Shown: piece after piece, positions 35,631 to 46,438 of the stretch
Layout of the letters: each line of letters begins with the position of its first letter
Position numbering within the stretch: the first letter of the stretch is position 1
Source: Jackrogersella multiformis
Lineage: Eukaryota > Ascomycota > Sordariomycetes > Xylariales > Hypoxylaceae
NCBI GenBank assembly: GCA_902806575.1
Contig: CADCXD010000003.1
Coordinates: 186,001 to 250,000, forward strand
Reading direction: 5' to 3'
DNA: 64,000 bases
Notes under the pieces: model-generated
Databases searched by the model: none
What the model was told of the DNA's origin: nothing
What the model saw: only the letters and a program-made list of their open reading frames with translations
Translations under genes and position numbers: made by a program

Positions 35631-37094
35631 GCACTATCGTCGACATATTCTCCCCTCCTCAAATCTTCCCCAACAACCGTTTCCCACATATCGACAACAA
35701 AAAAACAATCCTCCTTGAGATTTAATAAACTTTGAAGATACCATAGTAGTTGCGCCTACGAGACAATCCGTTACAATCCTATCGCCTATTCTAACCAACC
35801 AACCAACCGCATTGATATCATCATTATCTCTGCCCACCGGCCTGCTTTGCCGTTGCGCGACCGAGACATTTGAAGGGTCGCTGGACTTGCGCCGACGCTC
35901 GGTAATCTTCGCTGATTTACCAAGAAAACGCCCGCGTCTCGCATCTCGCATCGCATCCTGTCATTCGATAGCGACTCGGAGACAATAATAAATCAATGCT
36001 TACAACGTCATCCTGACTAGCATTATAGCCTTAGGATAGGTACCTAGGTAAGCATCATGATTTCAATCCCTCTGCCTCTTATCTCTCTTTCTCTTTATCT
36101 ATCTCTCTCTCGTCCGGGTCTACACTCTATGGTCTCCGTCCACTCCCACTTCAATTTCCATGGCTACCGATCGGCCCACATTCAAAATATGAGCATTGTC
36201 TCGTCTCGTTTTGTTCCGTTTTTTTCCTACCGCCCATCGTCGGATACTATTCGCATATTTCTCTCTGCAACATTGGATGTGTATTGTGAGCTCCAGCCAG
36301 TGAAGAGGCTGGAACATCGTGAACTCTGTGAAATGTGCCTTGTTGGTTGACGAGGTTGGCGTTGGGCTGTGTCTGTCTATCTGTCCGTCTATCGCCATTC
36401 AGCTCAGCGCCCATCTCTCCGATCTGATCTAGTCATTTTCTCTTTTCTTCTCGATCGCCTATTTGTCTATTTGTCCATCTCGTTTGCTCATCCATTCAAT
36501 TTCTCTTGTTTCCTTTCAGAAGACAAGAAAAAACATGGGCGCAACCAAATTTCCCTCTTGTTGTACGTGGGATCAAGAGCATTGCCACTCGGAACCACAG
36601 TCATAGAAGGGCTGTTCCACCATTTTGGCCTTATCTGTCTTCGTCGTGGAGCATTGGGCTGTCGAGATTGTGGCCCGAACATTTTCTTGTTTACCCGTTT
36701 TCCCCACTACGCGGATCCAGAGTCTGGGTCCCAGGCTCTTCGAATCTTTTTTTATAAGCAACTTTGGGAGCCAAGGCAAGGCCCTAGACTAGTAAAGCAG
36801 CCAGAATCCCAAGTCACCGAGTCGTTGGCCGGACTGAGTCTTTAACTGACTGACGAACGAACGAGCTGAGTTGAGCTAAGTCGAGTCGCATTCGCTATAG
36901 AAAAGAAGGACAAGCACCAACCTAATAAAATACATACGCACACACATTACATACTTTGGACTGATTTACTAACTCGAATTTCCGCTTCTTTCAGGCCTCC
37001 TCCTCTTAATAATCCCACACTACCTATTACGATATCTTCGTCACATAATAATCGACCCACCAAATCTATTATACCTCTCTCACAAGACGATGCA

Positions 37095-38733
37095 ATGGCT
37101 GCTGTAATTGGAGACTTCGTTACCGACCACACAAGGCTACATAACATGATAGCCGCCTCTGGTTTATCCCACGAGCACTCACGACCTCGCGAATCTTCAT
37201 TCCGGTCGGACTCGAGAAACCGACCGCGCGAAACACCGTCTCAGAACGTCTATTCGCCTCCCTCATCCGCATCATCCTACCGATCTTCGGCGCAGAACGC
37301 GACACCTTCTAAACGATCTTGGGAATCCGTAGAGACGGGAATAGAGCAGAAACATATCTCATCGACAGGTGGTGCCTCGAGATTTCCCACGCCACCAGAT
37401 TCTTCTTCGCCGAACCCCGCTTCTGCACGCGTAAGAGCACAGAATGAAAGTCCGTCGTCGGAATACATGGCATCTGAAACTCAGACCACTGCTCCGGCAG
37501 CACCCAGTAGTTCTACGCCTACACCAACCCAGCAACAGCCTTCTCCCGATTCCGACACATACAAGTCTCCTACTCCGCGAGTCCACGTCGACGATGCCCC
37601 GCCCCCACAACAAGGACAGACCGTCTTTGTGCGCGACCTGGCGCATATACAGAGCCTTGCTCGCGCCGACCTGATGAACGGTGGCAATGGACCAGGCATA
37701 TTAAACGACCCACCTCTCCAGGCGATGAAGTATGAAATTAGTCAGATGCCGATAGGCGATATCATCGAGATGGTCGCGGCTCTCTTAACCAAGATCACTA
37801 CTACCAACGACCTCCAACACGATGCTTTGCATAGGAACGCAACGCATCAACAAACTGCAGCCACTCACAACAGCGAGGGCACTTCGATGAGCCCTCTCAG
37901 TAGCTCCGTTCTTGCGTTCCATGGTAAAAACGTCCCCGCAATTACGATCCTGAGTTATTTGAGCAGGATCCATAAGTATTGCCCGACCACCTACGAGGTC
38001 TTCCTGAGCCTTCTCGTTTATTTTGATCGGATGACGGAACGAGTCAACACTATGGTGATGGAGGCTGAGGCAGCGCGGAGGCAGTCTCAGATTCAGCAAG
38101 GCCAACAACCCCGACCCCCGGTGGCGGAGACGCAGCCTAGCCAAATAACCGACAGCGAAATGCGAGACGATGATAGTGATGATAGCGAGGAAACCGAGTC
38201 CGACCTTGTCGACAACGACCCTAATGAGAAAGCTAAAGTAAAGAGAACCCGGGAAAAGAGACTTAGAGAAACCCCGCCGCCCCTTCCTGCTTCGCCAGCC
38301 ACGTATTTCGTGGTTGACAGTTTCAACATACACCGCCTAATCATTGCAGGTGTCACTTGTGCCAGTAAATTCTTTTCGGATGTTTTTTACACCAATTCGA
38401 GATATGCCAAGGTTCGTTACTCACACAACTGTTTCACTACATCGCACCCTAAATGCCAGCTTTCATTTTTGCTATATCTATAGCGATATCTGTACTTGTC
38501 TTTCTCCTCAGTTATCCTTTTCTCGAATACTCCAGACTAACGCATGGACTACACAGGTCGGTGGTCTCCCATTAGCTGAGCTCAACCATCTTGAGCTACA
38601 ATTTCTCCTGTTGAACGATTTCCGACTTGCTGTACCGGTCGAGGATTTAGAAGCGTATGCTACAATGCTGGTCGAATTTTATGCACGAGAAGTTGTTGCA
38701 CAGCGCTCGCGGCCCCTAAGTGGAAGCGAGTGA
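37095..38733 (+). CDS. Pho80/PREG-type cyclin
   Basis: There are two exons, 37095-38411 and 38557-38733, with a 145-bp phase-0 intron, giving 497 aa. Residues 1-210 are Ser/Pro-rich and likely disordered. The cyclin domain runs from about 218 (PIGDIIEMVAALLTKITTTND) through FHGKNVPAITILSYLSRIHKYC and then, after a long break, VVDSFNIHRLIIAGVTCASKF. It continues in exon 2 with GGLPLAELNHLELQFLLLNDF. This is the Pho80/Pcl6-7 class that partners a Pho85-like kinase; in Neurospora the equivalent, PREG, represses phosphorus uptake genes. An acidic, charged insertion of about 80 residues (321-401, DDDSDDSEETESD) splits the cyclin fold after the second helix block. An ATG 5 nt upstream of the start, in another frame, is followed at once by a stop after CAATGGCTGCTG. 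Confidence 0.88.
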
Positions 38734-40174
38734 ATTCACGAATTGGAGCATTTGGGATAAGATATTTTGGGAATATATTATTTCCAGCGGAGAAGACGCC
38801 CTGCTTGGACTACATCCATACCTACTAGCACGTAATCACGACGCTAATGACATGCGTTGGCCACATCGCTAATGTTGAGGACTCTCGAAGAGTATGGGAT
38901 ATGCAGGGACGTCGAGTTTAGGGTGGAAAAGACTTAAACTCCAACGATGTGAAGATTCGGGGGTTATTGTATCAGATTTATACGGGGGCAAACCCTAGGA
39001 TTTCGTGAAAGACGAGATTGGGCCGGCTAGCGCCTCTCCATAGATGAGACGGGGAGATAGGGAGCAAAGGGGCAGGAAAGTTTATTGTTGCTCATATTTG
39101 ATACCCGGATAGATTTTTCCTTCGGGCTAAACTCCCTCCTTAAGAACTAATTCGGGACCCGTGTTAAGGGAGAATGTGCAGCCTCGTGATGTGTCCCCAG
39201 CGGTCCGTAACTATTGGGGCGGATGTGGCAGGGAATTACGATTTCTAGGGGTATCTCCTGGCGGTTACGTGAATTGGGTATTGAAGACGGAAATGACGTT
39301 TCGTTGAAACGTAGGGCGTACAGGAGGTGTGTTTCTTTTCATTGCTTGTATTGGGGGGTGGGATATAATACTATCGGTAGGGCGTATGGGTGACCAACTA
39401 CCTCATGAGTCGACGCGATCACGTTAGGGGCAAGTGCGGAGAACGGGAAACGGCTCAAGTTATTATAGATATTGCTAGGAAAACTTCATATTGGAAAGAA
39501 TTCACACATGATGTTCATGTCTTTTTGTGAATTATTGGTTCCTTCGAAGGGTTGGGCGAGAGGAGTGTGGCGACTGCTTGGCTTTGCAGATATTTTGCCC
39601 CTATTTGTATGCTGGATTTCACAAGTCTGACTTGTGTCTGCGGGTAAGTAATATATACATTGTAATAGTTACAACGTACGAGGTCAATGTATGTGTTTCG
39701 ATAGGTCTTCGTCTTATATATACCCTGAGAGCTCATCATGTTTGACACCCTGCTAGGTTAGATCCCTAGTAGTTCAAGTGTGTTCTTACTAATGTTAGGT
39801 ATCTATTTACTCGTTTGTAGAGCTTCGCCATCGTACCGATCGGGATTTTGACGTAAGAGTTGTTGAGATGCATTAGACTCAGGGGTTCGACTATAGTGCA
39901 GAAATCAACAGTTGACAGTAGGTAGCTAGGATGCCATATAGTTCTGGAGGCTGGTTATCCAGCTGCAAAATTGGGCTTGACTAAGGGTATCCTCTAATAG
40001 GTTGTAGATTGGTCATTCATCTTTGAACGAAGGTGCTTGGGTACCGAGTCTTGGGGTGATTTGTGAATGTAATAATATCTTCTAGTTTACCGGAGTGCCC
40101 AGGCTGAGAACCGGAACTGGTTCCTCATTACAATGGCCGATATCACATCAAGCTCTGAAATCTAGATAATATTC
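38734..40174. other. Intergenic, convergent 3' ends
   Basis: This lies between two genes whose 3' ends face each other. It is AT-rich towards the F-box gene. No open frame with recognisable features is present. Confidence 0.5.
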
Positions 40175-41743
40175 TCAGTCAGACCATGAACTAACCCTAA
40201 ATTCCCGATGCTCTCCCAGCCATTCTACGCAACTCGTTTTCACCTCCTCAGGCACCTCCCATTCCGGCCCGGTTCTAATATGCCACCGCCTCCCTCGTTT
40301 CTCTTCCTGGGAGTCGTGGACGAAAGCCTGACCGGCTTCGGCACACTCCAATATTACACCGGGCAGGGAGTAGTAGGCCGAGTCAATCCTTATAGCGCCT
40401 GATAGAAGACGTGGCATCCTTAGTACAGCACCCACCATGTCCTTTACCAGCGAGTTGAAGGTGTCTGGGTCTGCCCGAGTGCGCCAGATATGAAAAGGTT
40501 CAACGCCATTTGGGATACCGTCTTGCCAAGATTCGTCCTCATGCGGCGGGTTTAGTTGTTCCTCGTCGGGGTCCCGTTGTGTGTAGAGGCCGTTGTCATC
40601 CCTGAAGCCGTAGGCCATCTTAGTATCTGAGCTTGGCTTGATGGAATTCGGGTCCCCGGTGTAATACCATTTCCCACTCGGTGCAATGATGTCTGCATTG
40701 ACGCTAAAATGTCGCAGGGTGGGCCAGGCCGAGGAATCATGGCCAGGCGTGCGGCAATCCCGGAAGAGATCAGATGAGACGAGGATACCGGTCAGATTTA
40801 GGACGGCTAGCGGAGCAGACTGCGATATTCTCCTAAGAGCATCACTCAGGCGATCGATACCATCCTCTTCAAGGTCTCCACAATCAAAGCTGTGATTAAA
40901 CACAGTTGTGCCGGTGTGACGTTGTATGGACAGGCGCGTGAGTTTTGGTAGGCGAAGTGCCGTGAGACCAGCAGCAAATGCGAGGCGGTGGCGTTTGCGC
41001 ATCTCTTTCCGCTTGTTCACCGGGTCTATAACATGCAGTTCTAACTCTTCTAAGCGTGGCATGGTATTGGAAAGCTGACACATGGCTGTCGGATGCAGCG
41101 CACCGCATGGCATGCTATTGCCATTGGAATAAAGGTTACAAATGCGTGTCGGATACAGCTCGTAGTGAGGCCTGGCAAAGATGGCGAGATTGGTTACGCG
41201 CTGCACTGTAGGTAGCTCTACTCCATCAAGCGTAAAATATATCTGGCTGGAGATCGAGTCCAAGACGTTGAAGTCTACAAAAAAGGGCGTGTGGATCGGA
41301 TCGAAGTCCCACCACGCGTTAGTATTCCGAATCCTACGCCACTCGGCATCTTCATCCGCCCATAAGGTAGTGATCTGAAGCTCAAGGCTCCCGCCATCTT
41401 CAACCCCCCAGTCCTTCAGGACATTCAAGAGCCCCCGAACAGCATTTTCAAAGGCGGTCTGGTTCTTGGCAAAATTATGACTGGAATTGTCGTGCGCTGG
41501 AAGTAAGATAATATACTTAAGATGACGTAAAATGGCACGCCGGCGGGGTTCGGCGAAGATGTCGGCGAATGTGCTGAGCTCGGTGTCTCTTAACGTGATG
41601 TGCCTAAACGTCCGAGGCTCAACGACGTACTGCCATCTACGTGAAATGGCTGCGTAGGAAATGGGTCGCACACCATATAAAACTGGGACTGGATAAATGT
41701 GATCCACGATGAGACCAAACACCTCGGGACTGAGCTTGTCCAT
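40175..41743 (-). CDS. F-box protein
   Basis: This intronless gene encodes 522 aa from the ATG at 41743. The N-terminus (LSPEVFGLIVDHIY, then AAISRRWQYVVEPRTFRHITL) is a fungal F-box, the module that binds Skp1 in SCF ubiquitin ligases. The rest alternates leucine-rich segments (LRLPKLTRLSIQRHTG, APLAVLNLTGIL) with polar stretches, like degenerate leucine-rich repeats. The Trp-rich tail (WHIRTGPEWEVPEEV) is seen in a large fungal family (DUF6546-like). The substrate is unknown. Such families expand greatly in Sordariomycetes. No signal peptide or membrane segment is visible. Confidence 0.75.
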   Translation of the reverse strand: MDKLSPEVFGLIVDHIYPVPVLYGVRPISYAAISRRWQYVVEPRTFRHITLRDTELSTFADIFAEPRRRAILRHLKYIILLPAHDNSSHNFAKNQTAFENAVRGLLNVLKDWGVEDGGSLELQITTLWADEDAEWRRIRNTNAWWDFDPIHTPFFVDFNVLDSISSQIYFTLDGVELPTVQRVTNLAIFARPHYELYPTRICNLYSNGNSMPCGALHPTAMCQLSNTMPRLEELELHVIDPVNKRKEMRKRHRLAFAAGLTALRLPKLTRLSIQRHTGTTVFNHSFDCGDLEEDGIDRLSDALRRISQSAPLAVLNLTGILVSSDLFRDCRTPGHDSSAWPTLRHFSVNADIIAPSGKWYYTGDPNSIKPSSDTKMAYGFRDDNGLYTQRDPDEEQLNPPHEDESWQDGIPNGVEPFHIWRTRADPDTFNSLVKDMVGAVLRMPRLLSGAIRIDSAYYSLPGVILECAEAGQAFVHDSQEEKRGRRWHIRTGPEWEVPEEVKTSCVEWLGEHREFRVSSWSD

Positions 41744-42590
41744 GGTGCAAGTATTGGACGATTCAAGAGGGCGAGGCTAGTTAAGAGGTAATAAATGATC
41801 AGGCAGCTTGCTGAGTCATAGGTAACTAGTCAACGGTGTGAAAGGTAGCTTCTACTAAGGCTACCAGGTTGCTGGCGAGATAAAGAAGAGGAAAGGAGAA
41901 GAGGCGAAGGCAGGTATAAAATAACTGGGAGGGGGGGATGGGAGTAGGTAGGTTACCTACTTAGGTATTTATATTTAGATATTGACGCTTTCTTATTGTA
42001 TGTGTAACACTGTATGAATATTGATAGGGGCAAACCCTGGAACTACCTAGGTAGGTACTTATGCAGGTAACCTTAGGTACAGGAATCTGTTAACGAGACG
42101 GGGAGACGGGAAGACGGGAGGGTGCAGGACTTGACTACCCACATAGGTTAGGGGGCATGTAAACATAAGGCTACCTATCGAGGGGACCATTTTACTAGGA
42201 GAATTATTAGAAGCAATACAAGTAGGTACTATTAGGTTGTTAAGGTTAAAAAAGTGACTAACCCCTATTCATCCTTACTGGAATAACTGAGAACACTATG
42301 TAGCTTATATCGGATGGAAATATGGTTATGGAATCATACTGACTTGAATATGAAGCTAACACTTGAGTTGCTCGCATTTTCTCTCTCTTTAGACATATTA
42401 ACATGCTCTGCTCACACCCATTAGTCATGTAGTCTATTCGTGGTTTCGGGTTGTCATTTCTTCCCTTGTCAGGACCTGGACGTGGCTAGCAAGTCAGATT
42501 TGAGTAACGAGTCCATGTAAGACTTTTTGTCCCAGTATTCTTTCACATACAACTTTTTCTAATAACCTCGAGGTTTCCCTCCTAACATGA
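41744..42590. other. Intergenic between divergent genes
   Basis: This should hold the promoters of the F-box gene (minus) and of the unknown gene at 42591 (plus). A palindrome cluster (CTACCTAGGTAGGTAC) lies near 42045. No gene is seen. Confidence 0.5.
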
Positions 42591-43691
42591 ATGCCAGACT
42601 GCGTTTTGACATGGTGGCATCGGCCGTTCTTCCTTCATAACATTTCTGAACATATAGCAACGAGTATGGATCATACATTGGAACGAACATCTCTATTAGA
42701 AGAGGATACTGAAAGCGGTATCGAGGCATACACGGATGAGCTGCAAAGAAATATAGAGGAATATGAAGAAGCGAAAACGAGATTGGAGCAACAGATTGAT
42801 CGACCAGTTCTCCTACATCTCCAATTCGTCTACAGAGACAATTTGCCAAGCGAAGTAGTTTCGATTGCCCTTGAACGTGGGATGGCACCCTATACCCATC
42901 AAGAATCGAAGCTAGAATGTATACCATGGACCATGGCCTTCGCCTTTGGGACGCTTGAAAACCCCGACGAGAGCTTACCGCTGTTTGCTACTAGAAGGCA
43001 GAAGACCATGATCGGTCCGCGAGTCGCCGAACTTCATCCTAGGTATGACGATTATGGGAAGCCTGTCGATTTTCACTTCTTAGAAAACTACCACTACCGA
43101 ACCCTCGATCGTCCGGACGAAGCGCCCTTCGAGGATAGCACTGTATGGTGGCCAAATGTTGTCGTTCGCCTCGAGGAAGTATACCGCGTCATGGTCAAGA
43201 TTAGTCGGAACGACCAAGTCGGCGCAAAGGAGTTTTTCGGGTTCATGGCACGGCCTTACATCCACCTTCAAGAGTATTGGATCCTTATTGACGAGAAGGT
43301 GTCAAACGTACCTAAGTTTTTCGAAGAGCACCTACCAGATATCGATGCGGCATACGAGAATGAAACCCCCGAGGTCATGGACCTCATAGAACTCTATGAA
43401 GCGGAAATAACCTTGGAAGTGGCGGAGAAAACTCCGAGAGACCTTGTTGCAGTCGATGACGTGGAGATATTGAACGATCGCGACAGACGTAGACTCCGAA
43501 AGGTGGCGGAGTGCTTGAGTAGTTGGGGCACCGACGTCCCGGTCCAACCTCGTGTCGTGAGATGGGTCGTCCAGAACGAAGAACCTCATGGTCAGCCACC
43601 TACTGTCCTTGAGATCGTCGATAAAATGGGGCCACCTCAACCTTACAACAGTACGGGACTAAGGACGTTTCCCGCCATTCAATTCCGCTGA
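42591..43691 (+). CDS. Hypothetical protein, unrecognised
   Basis: The single exon encodes 366 aa from the first ATG (42591), or 341 aa from the ATG at 42666, which begins MDHTLERTSLLEE and is more plausible. I do not recognise a family. There is a predicted coiled-coil-like stretch (ELQRNIEEYEEAKTRLEQQ) near the N-terminus. An aromatic-rich central region follows (WTMAFAFGTLENPDE, FHFLENYHYRTLDRP, TVWWPNVVVRLEEVYRV), and then an acidic region. No signal peptide, membrane segment or cysteine pattern is visible. The product is rich in Glu, Asp and Arg, so a soluble intracellular protein is likely. The long open frame and even codon use support a real gene, but expression is unproven. Confidence 0.6.
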   Translation: MPDCVLTWWHRPFFLHNISEHIATSMDHTLERTSLLEEDTESGIEAYTDELQRNIEEYEEAKTRLEQQIDRPVLLHLQFVYRDNLPSEVVSIALERGMAPYTHQESKLECIPWTMAFAFGTLENPDESLPLFATRRQKTMIGPRVAELHPRYDDYGKPVDFHFLENYHYRTLDRPDEAPFEDSTVWWPNVVVRLEEVYRVMVKISRNDQVGAKEFFGFMARPYIHLQEYWILIDEKVSNVPKFFEEHLPDIDAAYENETPEVMDLIELYEAEITLEVAEKTPRDLVAVDDVEILNDRDRRRLRKVAECLSSWGTDVPVQPRVVRWVVQNEEPHGQPPTVLEIVDKMGPPQPYNSTGLRTFPAIQFR

Positions 43692-43951
43692 ACGGGGGTG
43701 CTATCATCATGGGGTTGCTTACGGGAATGTGTCTAGACTTCAGGTACATTATATAAGTTGATCAATTCTCCTTGATTTCCTTTGACTGGATTTTTGATGT
43801 GTTTGAATCTGGATGAGTCTATAGTTGTAGTGACTTGTTAATGCCTCCCATGTGCTCATATTTGTTAAATCTCGATTGTAGTTAACCTGTAGTTCTTTAA
43901 CTGTTCTATTTTAATATATCAAATCTGGATGCCTAATTGTCTACTGGTTAA

Positions 43952-46438
43952 TTACGTACTGCCAGCCTTATAGACGCTGATTCTGTTACTGCCACCACAC
44001 CACTCCGTTATATCGCCTTTGCAAGTCATGCTGCAGTCACTCTCCGTTGCCTTCGTCGCCCCGTTTAGCGGGCCTCCATTGTTACAATAACACTCTTGTC
44101 CGTACTCGACGCCCATATAACTATAGCCTTTTCCTGTGCAGTAACTCGCGCACTTCTCGATAGTCATGCTGGCGTCTGACGTCGAGGCACTTGTGCTCGC
44201 TGTGCTCGCCCCTTTTCCTAATGCTCTCCCGCTTGTCCCTTCTGTGTAACATCCAAGATATGCGTAACCCCCGTTGTTGACAGTGACTAAGTTGTGAGTT
44301 GGGACGTACAGTGTGTTATTCCAAATGGAAATCCTCGAGCTCCCGCCGCAGAACTGGGTCGAGTTGCCTTTGCACGCCATGTTGCAGTCCGCTTTAGCGG
44401 AGAGGACAGTCGAGCTTTTGGGGGTGTTGCCGCAGTAGCATTCGCCACCGTACTCGACACCTAAGAGAGCGTAGTTCTTGCTCTGGCAATATGAAGCGCA
44501 GGATTCGACCGTCATAGAGTCGCTATAGTAGAAGTCATTGGCCAATGTACGTCCGTCTGACCCGCCGTCGGTGTAGCATCCAAGGTAAATTGCTGTCCCG
44601 TTGGCTGCTCTCAGTACAGCATCGCTTTTTTGGGTTGATTGAGTCTGGATTGTCTGTGATTGAGTCGACTGAGATTGGCTTGGTAAAGATTGAGTGAGGT
44701 TCCAGACACTCAATTTGGAGCTTCCGCCGCAGAATTCTAATACATCTCCTTTGCACTTCATATTGCATTGACCATCGTCGGCAATAATGGTGCTTGCGAT
44801 GGAGTTGCCGCAATAGCACTCCTGAGAATACTCAGTTCCAGCTAGCGAAAAACCTTTGTCTTTGCAGTACGACGCACACATCTCATTTGTCATGGCCGCC
44901 GTATCGGATTTGGTAGCCCCTGACAATGCTCTTTTGCTGCTGTCAGTGTCGCCGAAGCACCCTAAGTATGTTGCGCTGCCATTATTTATGGTTGTGGTGG
45001 CGACCATCAGTGCTGCTACAGAATAGGAGGCATCGTTCCAGACCGTCAGGAGGTTAGGTGCTCCACACCACTGTGTCGAATTGCCGGCACATACCATTTT
45101 CGGCGTGCTCGAGCAGTTGGCCAGATTCCCGCTACTGATCGAACTGCCACAATAGCATTCCTTCGCATATTCGAGACCTGCGAGAGGATAGCCTTGGGCC
45201 TTGCAAGCCGAGGTACAGGAATCAATAGTCATATTGTTTCCCTGAAATGAGTATCCACTCAATGCCCTCGAATTGCCGTCAGCTACACAGCCGGCAAAAG
45301 CGAAAGTACTTCCGCTGAGACTCTGTCCAATAGAAGGGTCAAACATATGAAAGGGTCCCTTTTCATCTATGTTGTTAACAGAGGGTGTATCATCAGGGCA
45401 TATAAGCTGAGTTGCTCGTTCGGGTCCAGTCGTAACTATATTGCATCCCGGAAGACATTCCAGCGTCCCTTTCACTTTCTCGTTAACAATCGCTTGGCGT
45501 TCCGGGCAGTTGGTATCGTGATACGGGGTCTGTGACTTGGCTAGTGGTGGGCATAGTGAGATTTGGCCGTTGAGGCTATCATCGTTGACACATAAATCTA
45601 CCGCCTCCTTTAAGACATCCTCATCCCAACCGTTTAGGAAATCTCCGTGGAAACCGAAACCCGTGGGGTCGCCCTGCGAAAACACAAATCGCCCACCGGC
45701 TTCCTTCTGAATGTCGTTTACACCGTAAAGAACCTCGAAAAATAGATGTATCAATTGTCGCGGATGTGAAGGCGGACAGACACCATTATCGATCCCTGAC
45801 ATATAAGCCACATGGGACTGATCGGGTTGGTAGTCCCGTCCATCCCAGCATGACGGAAATTGAATCTGAGCACGGAGGCCGTTATCACAGTCCGTTTTGA
45901 ACATGTAGTTTTGCTCCGGCATGCTACCCGAACTATCAAGACAATTGAAAGACACACGGTCGGAGATTAGACGACTTGCGTGACGGCTATCGGAATATGT
46001 AACGGATGTAGTGTCGTTGGAACGGAGATAGGGGTCTCCCGATACCATCTTGAAGCCCGGAGGGAAAGGCTCGATATTAGAACGGTTCTCCCCGCGCCCA
46101 AGGTAATAAACAACGGTCCCGCCGTTAGGAACCTCCTGGAGGCTTCCATTGGCGCGCTGATAATAAAGTTGCGGTGTCCAGTAGGCTGACTTGTCGTCTT
46201 GGATCTCGCATGAGGTGCATCTGGAGTTGACTAGATCCTCGTAGGTATTGGAAAGGCCGAAGTTACTTGCCCCCGAGACCTTGTGGACATGAGCTGCCAC
46301 GGCACCGGGAGATATGTTGGGATCTAGACGACCGGTTTGGATGAGACTGCATGACATGCGCCAGAAGGCGTCGACACCAGGGAAGCAGACAGCTAAAATG
46401 GCTAATGTGCCAAGAATGGCATTTCTTGAGTTGGCCAT
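43952..46438 (-). CDS. DUF1996 protein with four WSC domains
   Basis: This intronless gene encodes 828 aa from the ATG at 46438; the frame upstream opens only with TTG. A signal peptide covers about residues 1-24 (ILGTLAILAVCFPGVDA). DUF1996 lies at about 35-275, starting with FWRMSCSLIQTGRLDPNIS. It contains the conserved HVHKVSG and SDPYLRS-like motifs and the WDGRD segment. Four WSC carbohydrate-binding domains follow, at about 380-467, 490-580, 615-705 and 725-822. Each has the YLGCY/CYCG/EFCGG cysteine pattern, and the linker between WSC2 and WSC3 is Ser/Gln/Thr-rich. There is no C-terminal membrane or GPI signal, so the protein is probably secreted or wall-bound. The WSC name comes from yeast wall stress sensors; here it probably binds glycans. 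The role is inference. Confidence 0.9.
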   Translation of the reverse strand: MANSRNAILGTLAILAVCFPGVDAFWRMSCSLIQTGRLDPNISPGAVAAHVHKVSGASNFGLSNTYEDLVNSRCTSCEIQDDKSAYWTPQLYYQRANGSLQEVPNGGTVVYYLGRGENRSNIEPFPPGFKMVSGDPYLRSNDTTSVTYSDSRHASRLISDRVSFNCLDSSGSMPEQNYMFKTDCDNGLRAQIQFPSCWDGRDYQPDQSHVAYMSGIDNGVCPPSHPRQLIHLFFEVLYGVNDIQKEAGGRFVFSQGDPTGFGFHGDFLNGWDEDVLKEAVDLCVNDDSLNGQISLCPPLAKSQTPYHDTNCPERQAIVNEKVKGTLECLPGCNIVTTGPERATQLICPDDTPSVNNIDEKGPFHMFDPSIGQSLSGSTFAFAGCVADGNSRALSGYSFQGNNMTIDSCTSACKAQGYPLAGLEYAKECYCGSSISSGNLANCSSTPKMVCAGNSTQWCGAPNLLTVWNDASYSVAALMVATTTINNGSATYLGCFGDTDSSKRALSGATKSDTAAMTNEMCASYCKDKGFSLAGTEYSQECYCGNSIASTIIADDGQCNMKCKGDVLEFCGGSSKLSVWNLTQSLPSQSQSTQSQTIQTQSTQKSDAVLRAANGTAIYLGCYTDGGSDGRTLANDFYYSDSMTVESCASYCQSKNYALLGVEYGGECYCGNTPKSSTVLSAKADCNMACKGNSTQFCGGSSRISIWNNTLYVPTHNLVTVNNGGYAYLGCYTEGTSGRALGKGASTASTSASTSDASMTIEKCASYCTGKGYSYMGVEYGQECYCNNGGPLNGATKATESDCSMTCKGDITEWCGGSNRISVYKAGST

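Larger units (their letters stand above)
32025..37094. other. Five-kilobase gene-poor region, leader of cyclin gene
   Basis: No coding gene is supported over about 5 kb. It contains many CCTAGG/GGTACC palindromes (for example 33968-33995, 34270-34320, 34415-34430), tandem repeats at 35293-35323, an ACAATT microsatellite at 35571-35630, and long pyrimidine-rich DNA from about 35130 to 37090. Acceptor-like TTTCCTTTCAG and CTTCTTTCAG near 36520 and 36994 suggest that the cyclin transcript has a long, spliced 5' UTR. Confidence 0.45.
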
